The translations under genes and the position numbers were made by a program. From Acidovorax sp. YS12 (GTDB lineage: Bacteria > Pseudomonadota > Gammaproteobacteria > Burkholderiales > Burkholderiaceae_C), in the NCBI GenBank assembly GCA_021496925.1, contig CP053915.1, positions 4,553,501 to 4,617,500 on the forward strand: a stretch of DNA of 64,000 bases, in the 5' to 3' direction. The notes beneath the pieces were generated by a model. That model did no database searches, was not told the origin of the DNA, and saw only the letters and a list, made by a program, of their open reading frames with translations. How positions within the stretch are numbered: the stretch's first letter is position 1; every line of letters begins with the position of its first letter. Shown piece after piece: positions 25,123 through 33,771 of this stretch.

Positions 25123-27528
25123 ATGACGTACCACATCACCCGTGGCCTGCGGCCGCTTTCCTTGGTCGCGCTGGCCGCATTGGCCGCGTGCGGCAGTAGC
25201 GGCAGCGACGATTCCGCCCACTACAGCGCCGAGATCCGCCGCACCACCATGGGCGTGCCGCACATCAAGGCCAGCGACTGGGGCGGCCTGGGCTACGGCT
25301 ACGGCTATGCGCAGGCCCAGGACAACCTGTGCACCATGGCCGACTCGTTCCTGACCTACCGGGGCGAGCGCTCCAAGTTTTTCGGTGCCGACGCGCTGGC
25401 GGTCTACAACAGCACCATCGCGCGCCCGCGCAACATCGACTCCGACTTCTTCCACCGCCACCTCATCACGCAGGACGTGCTCGATGCCATGGTGGCCCAG
25501 CAAGGCGACAGCCTGCGCAAGCTGACGGCCGGCTTCGTGGCGGGCTACAACCGCTACGTGCGCGACAACCAAGCCAGCGGCAAGGCGCATGCCGCCTGCC
25601 GCGGCGAAGCCTGGGTGCGCCCCATCACCGAGCAGGACCTGCTGCGGCGCATGTACGTCGCCAACCTCGCGGCGGGCTACAGCAACTTCGTCGCGGCCAT
25701 CGCCAACGCCGTTGCGCCAACGGCCACGGCCGCCAAGGCGGGGCAGGACATGCAGGTGCCCGACCCCGCCAGCATCACCGCGCCGCCGCTCCAGGTGGGC
25801 GGCAGCGCCGGCATCGGCAGCAACATGTACGGCTTCGGCACGGCCGGCACGGGCGACGCCAGCCCGGTGCTGTTCGGCAACCCGCACTGGTACTGGAAGG
25901 GGCCGGACCGCTTCTACCAGGCGCAGCTCACCATTCCCGGGGAGCTGAACGTCAGCGGCGCGTCGTTCCTCGGCCTGCCGATGGTGCAGATCGGCTTCAA
26001 CGACAACGTGGCCTGGAGCCACACCGTTTCCACGGCGCGGCGCTTCGGCTTCTTCCAGCTCACGCTGGCGCCGAACGACCCGACCAGCTACCTGCTCGAC
26101 GGCCAGGCCGTGAAGATGAAGGCCAACCCCATCACGGTGGAGGTGCGCCAGGCCTCGGGCGCCACCGCCACGGTGAGCCGCACCCTCTACAAGACCGAGT
26201 ACGGGCCCATGGTCAACCTCGCCAGCCTGAATCCGGCGCTGGGCTGGAACACCGCCTCGGCATTCGCCATGCGCGACATCAACGGCGAGAACTTCCGCAG
26301 CCTGCGCAACTGGCTGCGCTGGAACCAGGCCAAGTCGCTCGACGAATTCACGCAGATCCAGAAGGAAGAGGCCGCCATTCCCTGGGTGAACACCGTGGCC
26401 GTCGGGCGCGGCGCTGCCCGCGCCTGGTATGCCGACATCGGCACCGTGCCGAATGCGCCGCCCGATCTGCTGGCCGCCTGCACCACGCCCATCGGCAAGG
26501 CCATGGCGGCGGCGCTGCCCGAGGTGCCCATCCTCGACGGCGCGCGCAGCGCCTGCCACTGGCGGACCGACGCCGACTCGGTGCAAAAGGGCGCCATCGG
26601 CGTGGCGCGCATGCCCAGCCTGCTGCGTGACGACTATGTGGGCAACATGAACGACAGCTACTGGCTGGCCAACGCCAGCGCGCCGCTCACCGGCTTCCCG
26701 AGCATCTTCGGCGCCGCAGGCACGGCGGCCCAGTCTCTGCGCACGCGCCTGGGCCACACCATGGCGCTGGAGCGCCTGGCGGGCACCGACGGCTACCCCG
26801 GCAACAAGGCCACGAGCGAGATCGTGCGCCAGATGGTGCTGAACAGCCGCGTGTTCAGCGCCGAGCGCTTCAAGGACCAGGCGCTCGACCTGGTGTGCGC
26901 CACGCCGTCCGCCACGCAGGACGTGGCGGCCGCCTGCGCCACGCTGCGCGCCTGGGACAACCGGGGGGGCACCGGCGCGCGCGGCTCGCACGTGTGGGAT
27001 GAGTTCTGGACCCGCGTGCAGGTGCCGGCGGCCCAGCTCTTTGCCGTGCCGTTCAATCCCGCCGACCCGCTGAACACCCCGCGCGACCTGCAGCCGGGCG
27101 CTGCCGACGCGCTGCGCCAGGCGTTCGGCGCCGCAGTGCAGGCGGTGCAGGCCTCGGGCTTCGCGCTCGACGCGCCGCGCGGCGACGTGCTGTTCTCCGC
27201 GCGCGGCGGCGTCAGGACGGCGCTGTACGGCGGCTGCGGCGGCGTGGGCTACTTCACCATCAACTGCTCGGAGAACCCCATCGGCCAGGGCGGCTACAGC
27301 ATGGACGGCCAGCCGCACGGCAACAGCTACATGCAAGTGGTGAACTTCCCGGCGGGCGGGGTGCAGGCCTACACCTTCCTGACCTTCTCGCTGTCGGATG
27401 ACCCCGGCTCGGCCCACTATGCCGACTACACCCAGGCCTATGGCGCCCAGCAGTGGCTGCGCGTGCCCTTCGCCGAATCGGAAATCACTGCCGACAAGAA
27501 CTACCAGACGGTGACCGTGTCCGAGTGA
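25123..27528 (+). CDS. penicillin acylase family (Ntn-hydrolase) lipoprotein
   Basis: An 801-residue exported amidase of the S45 family (penicillin/AHL acylase, PvdQ-like). The signal peptide ends in lipobox LAAC with Cys23. The alpha-chain region follows. The beta chain should start at the nucleophile Ser233 in GIGSNMYGFGTAG, preceded by a spacer that would be cut out during self-maturation. Further conserved parts are GNPHWYWKGPDRFYQAQL and FNDNVAWSHTVSTARRFGF. Substrates of the family include penicillins, acyl-homoserine lactones and other amides; none can be assigned. ATG 25123 follows AGAAGGAGA. It is monocistronic with its own terminator. Confidence 0.88.
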   Translation: MTYHITRGLRPLSLVALAALAACGSSGSDDSAHYSAEIRRTTMGVPHIKASDWGGLGYGYGYAQAQDNLCTMADSFLTYRGERSKFFGADALAVYNSTIARPRNIDSDFFHRHLITQDVLDAMVAQQGDSLRKLTAGFVAGYNRYVRDNQASGKAHAACRGEAWVRPITEQDLLRRMYVANLAAGYSNFVAAIANAVAPTATAAKAGQDMQVPDPASITAPPLQVGGSAGIGSNMYGFGTAGTGDASPVLFGNPHWYWKGPDRFYQAQLTIPGELNVSGASFLGLPMVQIGFNDNVAWSHTVSTARRFGFFQLTLAPNDPTSYLLDGQAVKMKANPITVEVRQASGATATVSRTLYKTEYGPMVNLASLNPALGWNTASAFAMRDINGENFRSLRNWLRWNQAKSLDEFTQIQKEEAAIPWVNTVAVGRGAARAWYADIGTVPNAPPDLLAACTTPIGKAMAAALPEVPILDGARSACHWRTDADSVQKGAIGVARMPSLLRDDYVGNMNDSYWLANASAPLTGFPSIFGAAGTAAQSLRTRLGHTMALERLAGTDGYPGNKATSEIVRQMVLNSRVFSAERFKDQALDLVCATPSATQDVAAACATLRAWDNRGGTGARGSHVWDEFWTRVQVPAAQLFAVPFNPADPLNTPRDLQPGAADALRQAFGAAVQAVQASGFALDAPRGDVLFSARGGVRTALYGGCGGVGYFTINCSENPIGQGGYSMDGQPHGNSYMQVVNFPAGGVQAYTFLTFSLSDDPGSAHYADYTQAYGAQQWLRVPFAESEITADKNYQTVTVSE

Positions 27529-27545
27529 TCCGGCCTTGCGGCCAA

Positions 27546-27580
27546 GCGCGCCCCCGCCGCCAGGCCGGGGCGCTTTTTTT
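27546..27580 (+). terminator. rho-independent terminator after the acylase gene
   Basis: GCGCCCC (27548-27554) pairs with GGGGCGC (27567-27573), followed by seven T residues (27574-27580). It lies about 20 bases behind the stop. Confidence 0.88.
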
Positions 27581-27627
27581 CTCGCCTGCCGGGCGCACAA
27601 TGGCTGCGCCACTTCTGGAGACCGCCG

Positions 27628-28680
27628 ATGTTCAAGGTACCCCCCGTCCCCGCCGAGCGCCTGCCCGCGCTGCTGCGCGCCATGCCCAAGGCGGAGCTGC
27701 ACATCCACATCGAAGGCTCGCTGGAGCCCGAGATGATCTTCGCGCTGGCGCAGCGCAACGGCGTGCAGTTGCCCTACGCCAGCGTCGAGGCGCTGCGCAG
27801 CGCCTACGCCTTCACCGATCTGCAGAGCTTTCTCGACATCTACTACGCCGGTGCCAGCGTGCTGCTGCATGAACAGGATTTTTACGATCTGGGCCGCGCC
27901 TACCTTGCGCGAGCAGCTATGGATAACGTAGCGCACGCCGAGCTTTTCTTCGACCCGCAGACCCACACCGCGCGCGGCGTGGCCATGGAAACCGTGGTGG
28001 GCGGCCTGCACCGCGCCTGCGTGGAGGCGCGCGCCGAGCTGGGTATCTCCAGCGCGCTCATCCTTTGCTTCCTGCGCCACCTCAGCGAGGAGGACGCCTT
28101 CGCCACGCTGGAGCAGGCGCAGCCGTACCTGGACAAGATCATCGGCGTCGGCCTGGACAGCAGCGAACGCGGCCACCCGCCGGAGAAGTTCGCGCGCGTG
28201 TTCGCGCGCTGCCGCGCACTGGGCCTGCACGCGGTCGCCCATGCGGGCGAGGAGGGCCCGCCGGCCTACATCTGGAGCGCGCTCGATGTGCTCAAGGCCG
28301 AGCGCATCGACCATGGCGTGCAGGCCGTGCACGACGCCCTGCTGATGCAGCGCCTGGCGCGCGAGCGCATCGCGCTCACCGTCTGCCCGCTGTCCAACCT
28401 CAAGCTGCGCGTATTCCCCAGCCTGGCGCAGCACAACCTGCGCCAATTGCTCGACGCTGGCCTGGCCGCCACGGTGAATTCGGACGACCCGGCCTACTTC
28501 GGCGGCTACATCAACGAGAACTTCACCCAGGTCTTCGCCGCCACGGGCCTGACGGCGCGCCACGCCTACCAACTGGCCTGGAACAGCTTCGAGGCCAGCT
28601 TTGCCCCCGAGGCCGACAAGCGGCGCTGGGAACACCGGCTCAAGGACGTGTTCGACCGCTGCTACGAGTACGACAGCTAG
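27628..28680 (+). CDS. add: adenosine/adenine deaminase (type-2 adenine deaminase-like)
   Basis: A 350-residue metal-dependent deaminase of the ADA family. It carries the metal ligands H-x-H in PKAELHIHIEGSLEPEM, AHAGEEGPPAYIW with the catalytic Glu, ERIDHGVQAV, and VNSDDPAYFGGY with the catalytic Asp. The GEEGPP and DDPAYFGGY forms and the 350-residue length match the subgroup shown to be adenine deaminases in Pseudomonas (EC 3.5.4.2). Adenine may therefore be the true substrate, although annotation as adenosine deaminase is usual. It feeds hypoxanthine to XdhAB. A repeat-like stretch (27904-27934) lies in the coding region. Confidence 0.9.
   Translation: MFKVPPVPAERLPALLRAMPKAELHIHIEGSLEPEMIFALAQRNGVQLPYASVEALRSAYAFTDLQSFLDIYYAGASVLLHEQDFYDLGRAYLARAAMDNVAHAELFFDPQTHTARGVAMETVVGGLHRACVEARAELGISSALILCFLRHLSEEDAFATLEQAQPYLDKIIGVGLDSSERGHPPEKFARVFARCRALGLHAVAHAGEEGPPAYIWSALDVLKAERIDHGVQAVHDALLMQRLARERIALTVCPLSNLKLRVFPSLAQHNLRQLLDAGLAATVNSDDPAYFGGYINENFTQVFAATGLTARHAYQLAWNSFEASFAPEADKRRWEHRLKDVFDRCYEYDS
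27904..27934 (+). repeat. AGCGCTGGCAGCTAT-family repeat embedded in the deaminase gene
   Basis: 27907-27933 shares GCGC, GCAGCTAT and GTAGC with the intergenic copy at 37846-37872 (18 of 27 positions). It encodes RAAMDNVAHA in frame. It is the weakest of the three in-gene matches. Confidence 0.35.
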
Positions 28681-28835
28681 GGTTGATCCCCGGCTCTCTC
28701 GTGCACTCGCACGATGCGGCGTGCTTCATTGAGGGGCAAGTGCTTTCCTTTCATGCCAAGGCTTGGTAGGGTGCGGGCGCGCTGCCCGCTCCCCTGCCGG
28801 GCATGGCACCCAGAAACAGAAAGGAAAACCTTCCC

Positions 28836-31115
28836 ATGCATTGGCCCCTGCGTTCGATTCCTCCCCTGGCCCTGGCCTGCGTCCTGGCCGCGTGCGGCGG
28901 CGGCGATGGCGACTCCCCCAGCCCCGCGCCGCGCTACCCCGCCACACGCGCGGGTGACGATGCCACCACGCATTTCGGCCAGCGCGTGGCCGATCCGTAC
29001 CGCTGGCTGGAGGACACCCGCAGCACGCCGGTGATCGACTGGATGCGGGCGCAGAACGCCTTCAGCGCGGACTACGTGGAGGGCCAGGCCATCTATCCCC
29101 AGGTGCTGGCGCGGCTGCAGGCGTTGGAGCTGCCTGAGTTCGTGGCGCAGCCCCAGGCCAAGCGCTCCGGTGGTGCTGCCGTGCGGGCCGACGGCCTGCA
29201 GCAGGTGGGCCAGCAGCGCCAGGGGCGCTACTACTACCAGTGGCGCGACCTGGGCCGCCAGGAGCGCGAGGGCCGCCAGGACGACTGGCGCCGGCGCCCG
29301 GCGGGCGCTGCCGGGCCGCTGCCGGGCCCTGCGGTGGACAACCGCATCTACGTGTCGGCCGGGCCGGGCCAGGCGGGGCAGGTGCTGCTGGATGTGGGCC
29401 AGTTGGCGCAGCAGGAGCCTGACGACACCATCGAGCTGCAGGGGCACCAGGTCAGCCCCGATGGCCGCTTCCTGGCCTACCGGCTCAAGCGCAACCACGC
29501 CGACCTGGACGAATTGCACCTGATCGACCTGCGCAGCCCGAGGCCGGAGCCTGCCGTGCTCACGCGCACCGTGGCGGGCTTCATGTTCGAGGGCGCGGCG
29601 CTGCTGTATGTGGAGGTGGAAAACGTCACGCGGCCTGGCGCATCGAGCTATGGCCAGCAGGCCATCGTGCGCGTGGACCCCGCCAAGTCCGGAGACACCG
29701 AGGTGTTGTACCGCACGGAGGCCGCCCGCCCGATGGGCCTGACCCTGGGGCCGGTGCTGGGCAGCCAGTTGTATTTCGGGCGCTCGGCCGACACCGGCAC
29801 CAGCGACGTGCTGCGCCTGGACCTGGCGGCGCCCGGCGCGGCGCAGATGGTGCTCGATGGCCAGGGGCGCGTGTCGTTCCAGGTCATGGATGTGCAGGCG
29901 GATGGCCGGCTCCTGGTGTCCACCACCGATGGCGCCGCGATGTACCGCCTGGTCAGCGTGGACCCCGCGCAGCCCCAGGGCGGAACGTGGCGCCATGTCT
30001 TGCCCGCGCAGCCGCAGGACGTGGTGTCCGAGGCCCAGCTGTGCGGCCGCTACGCCTATGCGCTGAAGTGGCGCGATGGCGAGAACCGGCTGGAGCGCTA
30101 CGCGCTGGATGGCAGCAGCGCGCCCCGCGAGATCGCCTTGCCCGCGCCGGGCGCCGTACTCGGCCTGCGCTGCAGCGAAATCCTGGGCCAGCCGGAAGAC
30201 CTGGACTACATGCATTCCACGCTGGCGCAGCCGGGCCAGTATTTCCGCTACGAACCGGAGGGCGACCGGGTGGTGCTGCGCGGCAGCCTGTCCTACCCGG
30301 GCCATGACCCGCAAAACTACGAGGTGCGCGCGCTGCAAGCGCCCGCAGCAGACGGCACGCAGATCCCCATCAACCTGGTGCACCGCAAGGGGCAGGTGCT
30401 GGACGGCAAGGCGCCGGCGCTGATGTACGTGTACGGTGGCTTCATGTCGCCTTCGCCGGCCTACTTCGATGCCGACGTGCTGCCCCTGCTGGAGTCGGGC
30501 GGCGTGTACGTGATTGCCCACGTGCGCGGCGGCGCCGAGCGCGGCACGGCCTGGTACGACGCCGGGCGGCTGTTCAACAAGCGCAACACCTATGCCGACC
30601 TGGCCGACGTGGCGCGCTACCTGGCTGCGCAGGGCTACACCAGCGCCGCGCGCCTGGGGGTGCAGGGCTGGTCGAACGGCGGCACCTCGTCGGCCGCCGT
30701 GGCGCTGCTGTATCCGGAGCTGTTCGCCGTGTCGCTGCCGCGCGTGGGCGTGCATGACCTGACGCGCTACACCGCGTTCACCTGGGGCTTCAGTTGGACG
30801 CACGACTACGGCGACCCGGCCGTGCAGGCCGAGTTCGCCAACCTCATGACCTTCTCGCCGCTGCACAGCGTGCAGGCGCGCAAATACCCCGCCATGTACG
30901 TGATGACCGGCCAGGATGACCAGCGCGTGCTGCCCGCGCACAGCTACAAGCTGGCCGCCGCGCTGCAGAACACGGCCACCGGCCCGGGGCCCTACCTGCT
31001 GCATGCGTTCGCCAAGTCGGGCCACGGCATCGAGGGCGAGCGCCAGCGCAGCACGGCGCATGCGCTGACGTTCTTCTTCACGCAGACGGGCGCGCCGTTC
31101 GTGGCGCAGAAGTAA
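28836..31115 (+). CDS. prolyl oligopeptidase family (S9A) lipoprotein
   Basis: A 759-residue exported serine peptidase. The signal peptide ends in lipobox LAAC with Cys20. The N-terminal part is a beta-propeller that limits access to small peptides (WLEDTRSTPVIDWMRAQNAF, QVSPDGRFLAYRLKRNHADLDELHL). The C-terminal alpha/beta hydrolase has Ser613 in GWSNGGTSS, an Asp in TGQDDQRV and a His in SGHGIEGE. It is the oligopeptidase B/prolyl endopeptidase type. ATG 28836 was chosen because AAAGGAAAA precedes it and it gives a compact lipoprotein signal. It is a separate unit between add and a strong two-way terminator. Confidence 0.9.
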   Translation: MHWPLRSIPPLALACVLAACGGGDGDSPSPAPRYPATRAGDDATTHFGQRVADPYRWLEDTRSTPVIDWMRAQNAFSADYVEGQAIYPQVLARLQALELPEFVAQPQAKRSGGAAVRADGLQQVGQQRQGRYYYQWRDLGRQEREGRQDDWRRRPAGAAGPLPGPAVDNRIYVSAGPGQAGQVLLDVGQLAQQEPDDTIELQGHQVSPDGRFLAYRLKRNHADLDELHLIDLRSPRPEPAVLTRTVAGFMFEGAALLYVEVENVTRPGASSYGQQAIVRVDPAKSGDTEVLYRTEAARPMGLTLGPVLGSQLYFGRSADTGTSDVLRLDLAAPGAAQMVLDGQGRVSFQVMDVQADGRLLVSTTDGAAMYRLVSVDPAQPQGGTWRHVLPAQPQDVVSEAQLCGRYAYALKWRDGENRLERYALDGSSAPREIALPAPGAVLGLRCSEILGQPEDLDYMHSTLAQPGQYFRYEPEGDRVVLRGSLSYPGHDPQNYEVRALQAPAADGTQIPINLVHRKGQVLDGKAPALMYVYGGFMSPSPAYFDADVLPLLESGGVYVIAHVRGGAERGTAWYDAGRLFNKRNTYADLADVARYLAAQGYTSAARLGVQGWSNGGTSSAAVALLYPELFAVSLPRVGVHDLTRYTAFTWGFSWTHDYGDPAVQAEFANLMTFSPLHSVQARKYPAMYVMTGQDDQRVLPAHSYKLAAALQNTATGPGPYLLHAFAKSGHGIEGERQRSTAHALTFFFTQTGAPFVAQK

Positions 31116-31209
31116 GCAGCAGCCAGCGCCGGACGCTCCGTTTTTGATAGCTTTTGGCGCTTTCTGGAGAAGGGTTTGGGCCGGTTTTCATTGAAAACCG
31201 GCCCCGGCG
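31116..31209. terminator. repeat copy plus two-way terminator hairpin
   Basis: GGGCCGGTTTTCA (31178-31190) pairs with TGAAAACCGGCCC (31192-31204), a perfect 13-bp stem between convergent genes. T-rich or A-rich runs inside the stem suit termination in both directions. The preceding bases (CAGCAGCCAGCGCC...TTTTTGATAGCTTTTGGCGC, 31127-31160) are a degenerate copy of the AGCGCTGGCAGCTAT repeat. Confidence 0.85.
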
Positions 31210-31647
31210 TCACAGCGCCGCGCGCAGCCGCTCGGCGTAGCCCTGCAGCACGGCCGGGCCGGGCTCCTGGCGCGGCCAGGTGAAGGTAATGCCGTCGTCC
31301 TCGTGGCGCGGCACCACGTGCATGTGGAAGTGGAGCACGGTCTGCCCGCCCAGCGGGCCGTTGGCCTGCAGCAGCGTCAGGCCCGGCGGGTCGAACACCG
31401 TGCGGATGGCCTGGGCCACGCGCTGCGCCGTCTGCATGACGGCGGCGGCCTCCTCGGGCGTGAGGTCGAACAACGTGACCGCGTGGCGCTTGGCGGCCAC
31501 CAGCACATGGCCGGGGGTGACCTGGCCCAGGTCCATGAAGGCGACGGTCAGTTCGTCCTCGTACACGCGGGCGGCTGGAATCTCGCCCGCCACCAGGCGG
31601 CAGAAAATGCATTGGCCGGGGGGCGAGGTATCGACGAACATGGGCAT
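31210..31647 (-). CDS. HIT family nucleotide hydrolase
   Basis: A 145-residue histidine-triad protein, likely a purine nucleoside phosphoramidate or dinucleotide hydrolase (Hint/Fhit-like). Conserved parts are CIFCRLVAGEIPAARVYED, TPGHVLVAAKRH and the active triad in VLHFHMHVVPRH. It is cytoplasmic. The gene is divergent from guanine deaminase with about 48 bases between starts, which may mean shared control. Confidence 0.92.
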   Translation of the reverse strand: MPMFVDTSPPGQCIFCRLVAGEIPAARVYEDELTVAFMDLGQVTPGHVLVAAKRHAVTLFDLTPEEAAAVMQTAQRVAQAIRTVFDPPGLTLLQANGPLGGQTVLHFHMHVVPRHEDDGITFTWPRQEPGPAVLQGYAERLRAAL

Positions 31648-31695
31648 GGGCTGTCTCCCTTCAGGGTGGTTTTAAAGCCGGGTATCGTACCGGCC

Positions 31696-33006
31696 ATGCA
31701 GATATACCGCAGTGCGCTGTTGCGCTTCACCGAAGACGGCCAGGCCGTGCATGACGAGGACGGCCTGCTGGCCATCGCCCCCGACGCCCAGGGCCGCGCG
31801 CGCGTGCAGGCGGCGGGCAGCTGGCAGGCGCTGCGGGCCCGCTATGAGGGGCAGGCGGTCACGCACTGGCCGGGGCGCATCATCGCGCCCGGCTTCGTGG
31901 ACATGCACGTCCACTACCCGCAGACCGACGTGATCGGCTCGCCCGCGCCGGGCCTGCTGCCCTGGCTGGAGAACTACACCTTTCCGGCCGAAGCGCGCTT
32001 TGCCGACCCGGGCCACGGCGCCCAGGTGGCGCAGTTCTTCGTGGAAGAGCTGCTGCGCAACGGCGTGACCACGGCGCTGGCCTTCGCCACTTCGCACCCG
32101 GCGTCAGTGGATGCGCTGTTCACCCAGGCGCGGACGCGCGGCATGCGCCTCATCACCGGCAAGGTGCTGCAGGACCGCCACTCGCCCGACGGCGTGCGCG
32201 ACGACACCGTGCAGGGCCTGGCCGACACCGAGGCGCTGATCCAGCGCTGGCACGGCGTGGACCGCCTGGGCTACGCCATCACGCCGCGCTTCGCGCCCAC
32301 CAGCACGCCCGCACAACTGCGCGGCGCGGGCGAACTGGCGGCGCGCTACCCGGACACCTGGATCCAGTCGCACGTGGCGGAGAACCGCGACGAGATCGCC
32401 TGGGCGCGCGCGCTGTTTCCCGCCGCGCGCAGCTACCTGGCGGTGTACGACGATTTCGGCCTGATGCGCGAGCGCGCCGTGTACGCGCACTGCATCCACC
32501 TCGACGCCGAGGACCGCGCCCTGCTGCGCGCGCGCCGCACGGCGGCGGCCGTGTGCCCGACCAGCAACCTGTTCCTGGGCAGCGGCTTTTTCGACCACGC
32601 GGGTGCGCACGAGGCGGGCTTTGCCCATGGCCTGGCCAGTGACGTGGGCGGCGGCACCAGCTTTTCGCCGTTTCGCACCATGCAGGCGGCGTACTACGTG
32701 GGGCGCACGGGCATTGAAGGGGGCCAGGCCAAGCGCGGCCTGTCGCTCACGCCCGCGCAGCTGTGGTGGCAGCACACCGGCGGCGCCGCGCAGGCGCTGG
32801 GGCTGGGCGGCGTGGTGGGCAACCTGCAGCCCGGCTGCGAGGGCGACTTCGTCGTGCTCGACCCCCGGGCCACGCCGCTGCTGGCGCGGCGCACGGGCCA
32901 GGCGCGCAGCCTGGATGAGCTGCTCTTTGCGCTGATCGTGCTGGGCGACGACCGGGTGGTGGAGCAAACCGTCATTTCACAGGCAAAATATGGTCCCAGC
33001 GCTTGA
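31696..33006 (+). CDS. guaD: guanine deaminase
   Basis: A 436-residue amidohydrolase that converts guanine to xanthine. It has the zinc site H71-V-H73 in PGFVDMHVHYPQTDVIGS, a motif specific to guanine deaminases, then ENYTFPAEARF, IQSHVAENRDEI with a His ligand, YAHCIHLDAED and LASDVGGGTSFS with the metal Asp. Xanthine then goes to XdhAB. The ATG at 31696 gives the family N-terminus. The last codons (KYGPSA) and the stop fall inside a copy of the dispersed repeat, so the C-terminal tail was probably reshaped by it. Confidence 0.95.
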   Translation: MQIYRSALLRFTEDGQAVHDEDGLLAIAPDAQGRARVQAAGSWQALRARYEGQAVTHWPGRIIAPGFVDMHVHYPQTDVIGSPAPGLLPWLENYTFPAEARFADPGHGAQVAQFFVEELLRNGVTTALAFATSHPASVDALFTQARTRGMRLITGKVLQDRHSPDGVRDDTVQGLADTEALIQRWHGVDRLGYAITPRFAPTSTPAQLRGAGELAARYPDTWIQSHVAENRDEIAWARALFPAARSYLAVYDDFGLMRERAVYAHCIHLDAEDRALLRARRTAAAVCPTSNLFLGSGFFDHAGAHEAGFAHGLASDVGGGTSFSPFRTMQAAYYVGRTGIEGGQAKRGLSLTPAQLWWQHTGGAAQALGLGGVVGNLQPGCEGDFVVLDPRATPLLARRTGQARSLDELLFALIVLGDDRVVEQTVISQAKYGPSA

Positions 33007-33035
33007 CCATCAAGCGCCAGCAGCTATGAAAAACG
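32987..33035. repeat. AGCGCTGGCAGCTAT-family repeat overlapping the guaD stop
   Basis: CCCAGCGCTTGA (32995-33006) and CAAGCGCCAGCAGCTAT (33011-33027) are inverted arms around a short loop. The guaD stop codon TGA (33004-33006) is inside the left arm. The hairpin could reduce read-through into dcd, 10 bases downstream of it. Confidence 0.75.
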
Positions 33036-33045
33036 GAGTACCTGC

Positions 33046-33618
33046 ATGAGCATCAAGAGCGATAAATGGATACGCCGCATGGCCGAGCAGCACGGCATGA
33101 TCGAGCCCTTCGAACCCGGCCAGGTGCGCGAGGTGGAGGGCCGGCGCATCATCAGCTACGGCACCAGCAGCTACGGCTACGACATCCGCTGCGCGCCTGA
33201 ATTCAAGGTGTTCACCAACATCCACAGCACCGTGGTGGACCCGAAGAACTTCGATGAGAAGAGCTTCGTCGATTTCCAGGGCGAGAGCTGCATCATCCCG
33301 CCCAACAGCTTCGCGCTGGCGCGCACGGTGGAGTACTTCCGTATTCCGCGCAACGTGCTCACCGTCTGCCTGGGCAAGAGCACCTACGCGCGCTGCGGCA
33401 TCATCGTCAACGTCACGCCCTTCGAGCCCGAGTGGGAAGGCTACGTGACGCTGGAGTTCAGCAACACCACGCCGCTGCCCGCGCGCATCTACGCGGGCGA
33501 GGGCTGTGCGCAGGTGCTGTTCTTCGAGAGCGCGCCGGACGACGTGTGCGAGGTCTCGTACCGCGACCGGGGCGGCAAGTACCAAGGCCAGGTCGGCGTC
33601 ACACTGCCGAAAGCGTGA
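33046..33618 (+). CDS. dcd: dCTP deaminase
   Basis: A 190-residue homotrimeric enzyme that deaminates dCTP to dUTP for thymidylate synthesis. It shows the full family pattern: MSIKSDKWIRRMA at the start, SYGTSSYGYDIRCAPEF, the catalytic region LGKSTYARCGIIVNVTPFEPEW with the Glu base, and the C-terminal lid KYQGQVGVTLPKA. It is usually a housekeeping gene, and its position beside guaD need not be functional. An RBS (CGGAG) precedes the ATG. Confidence 0.97.
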   Translation: MSIKSDKWIRRMAEQHGMIEPFEPGQVREVEGRRIISYGTSSYGYDIRCAPEFKVFTNIHSTVVDPKNFDEKSFVDFQGESCIIPPNSFALARTVEYFRIPRNVLTVCLGKSTYARCGIIVNVTPFEPEWEGYVTLEFSNTTPLPARIYAGEGCAQVLFFESAPDDVCEVSYRDRGGKYQGQVGVTLPKA

Positions 33619-33771
33619 GCAACCCCCTGAGCGGCTGCGCCGCTTCCCCCTTCTCTCTGCGCGCTGCGCGCTCCGGGAAGGGGGACGCCGCCAGCGCGGC
33701 GGGGCGGCCCTTGCGCGGCGTCCACTGGCCTGGGGTGCGCCGGTTGCAAGCGCCGGGGGCGGTGCGTTCCG
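33619..33771. repeat. GC-rich dispersed repeat, no gene
   Basis: This gap holds a sequence of the type AACCCCCTGAGCGGCTGCGC, then CTTCCCCCTTCTCTCTGCGC paired loosely with GGAAGGGGGACG, then a GGCGGCCCTTGCGCGGCGTCC tail. I recognise this pattern as a common intergenic repeat of Comamonadaceae; that is from memory and not checked. It separates convergent dcd and the reductase gene and could act as a terminator. Confidence 0.5.

Noticed and set aside
25123..27528. Acylase as the quorum-quenching partner of the LuxR protein
   Set aside because: The genes are 16 kb apart in different transcription units, and the substrate of the acylase cannot be inferred from sequence.
23743..28635. Very long open frame on the minus strand across the BMP, acylase and deaminase genes
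   Set aside because: It is the antisense of four well-supported genes. Its translation is rich in His/Arg/Gly/Ala with no domain, as expected in high-GC DNA.
28677..31061. Long minus-strand open frame opposite the prolyl oligopeptidase gene
   Set aside because: Antisense of a peptidase with a complete catalytic triad; the composition is typical of a shadow frame.
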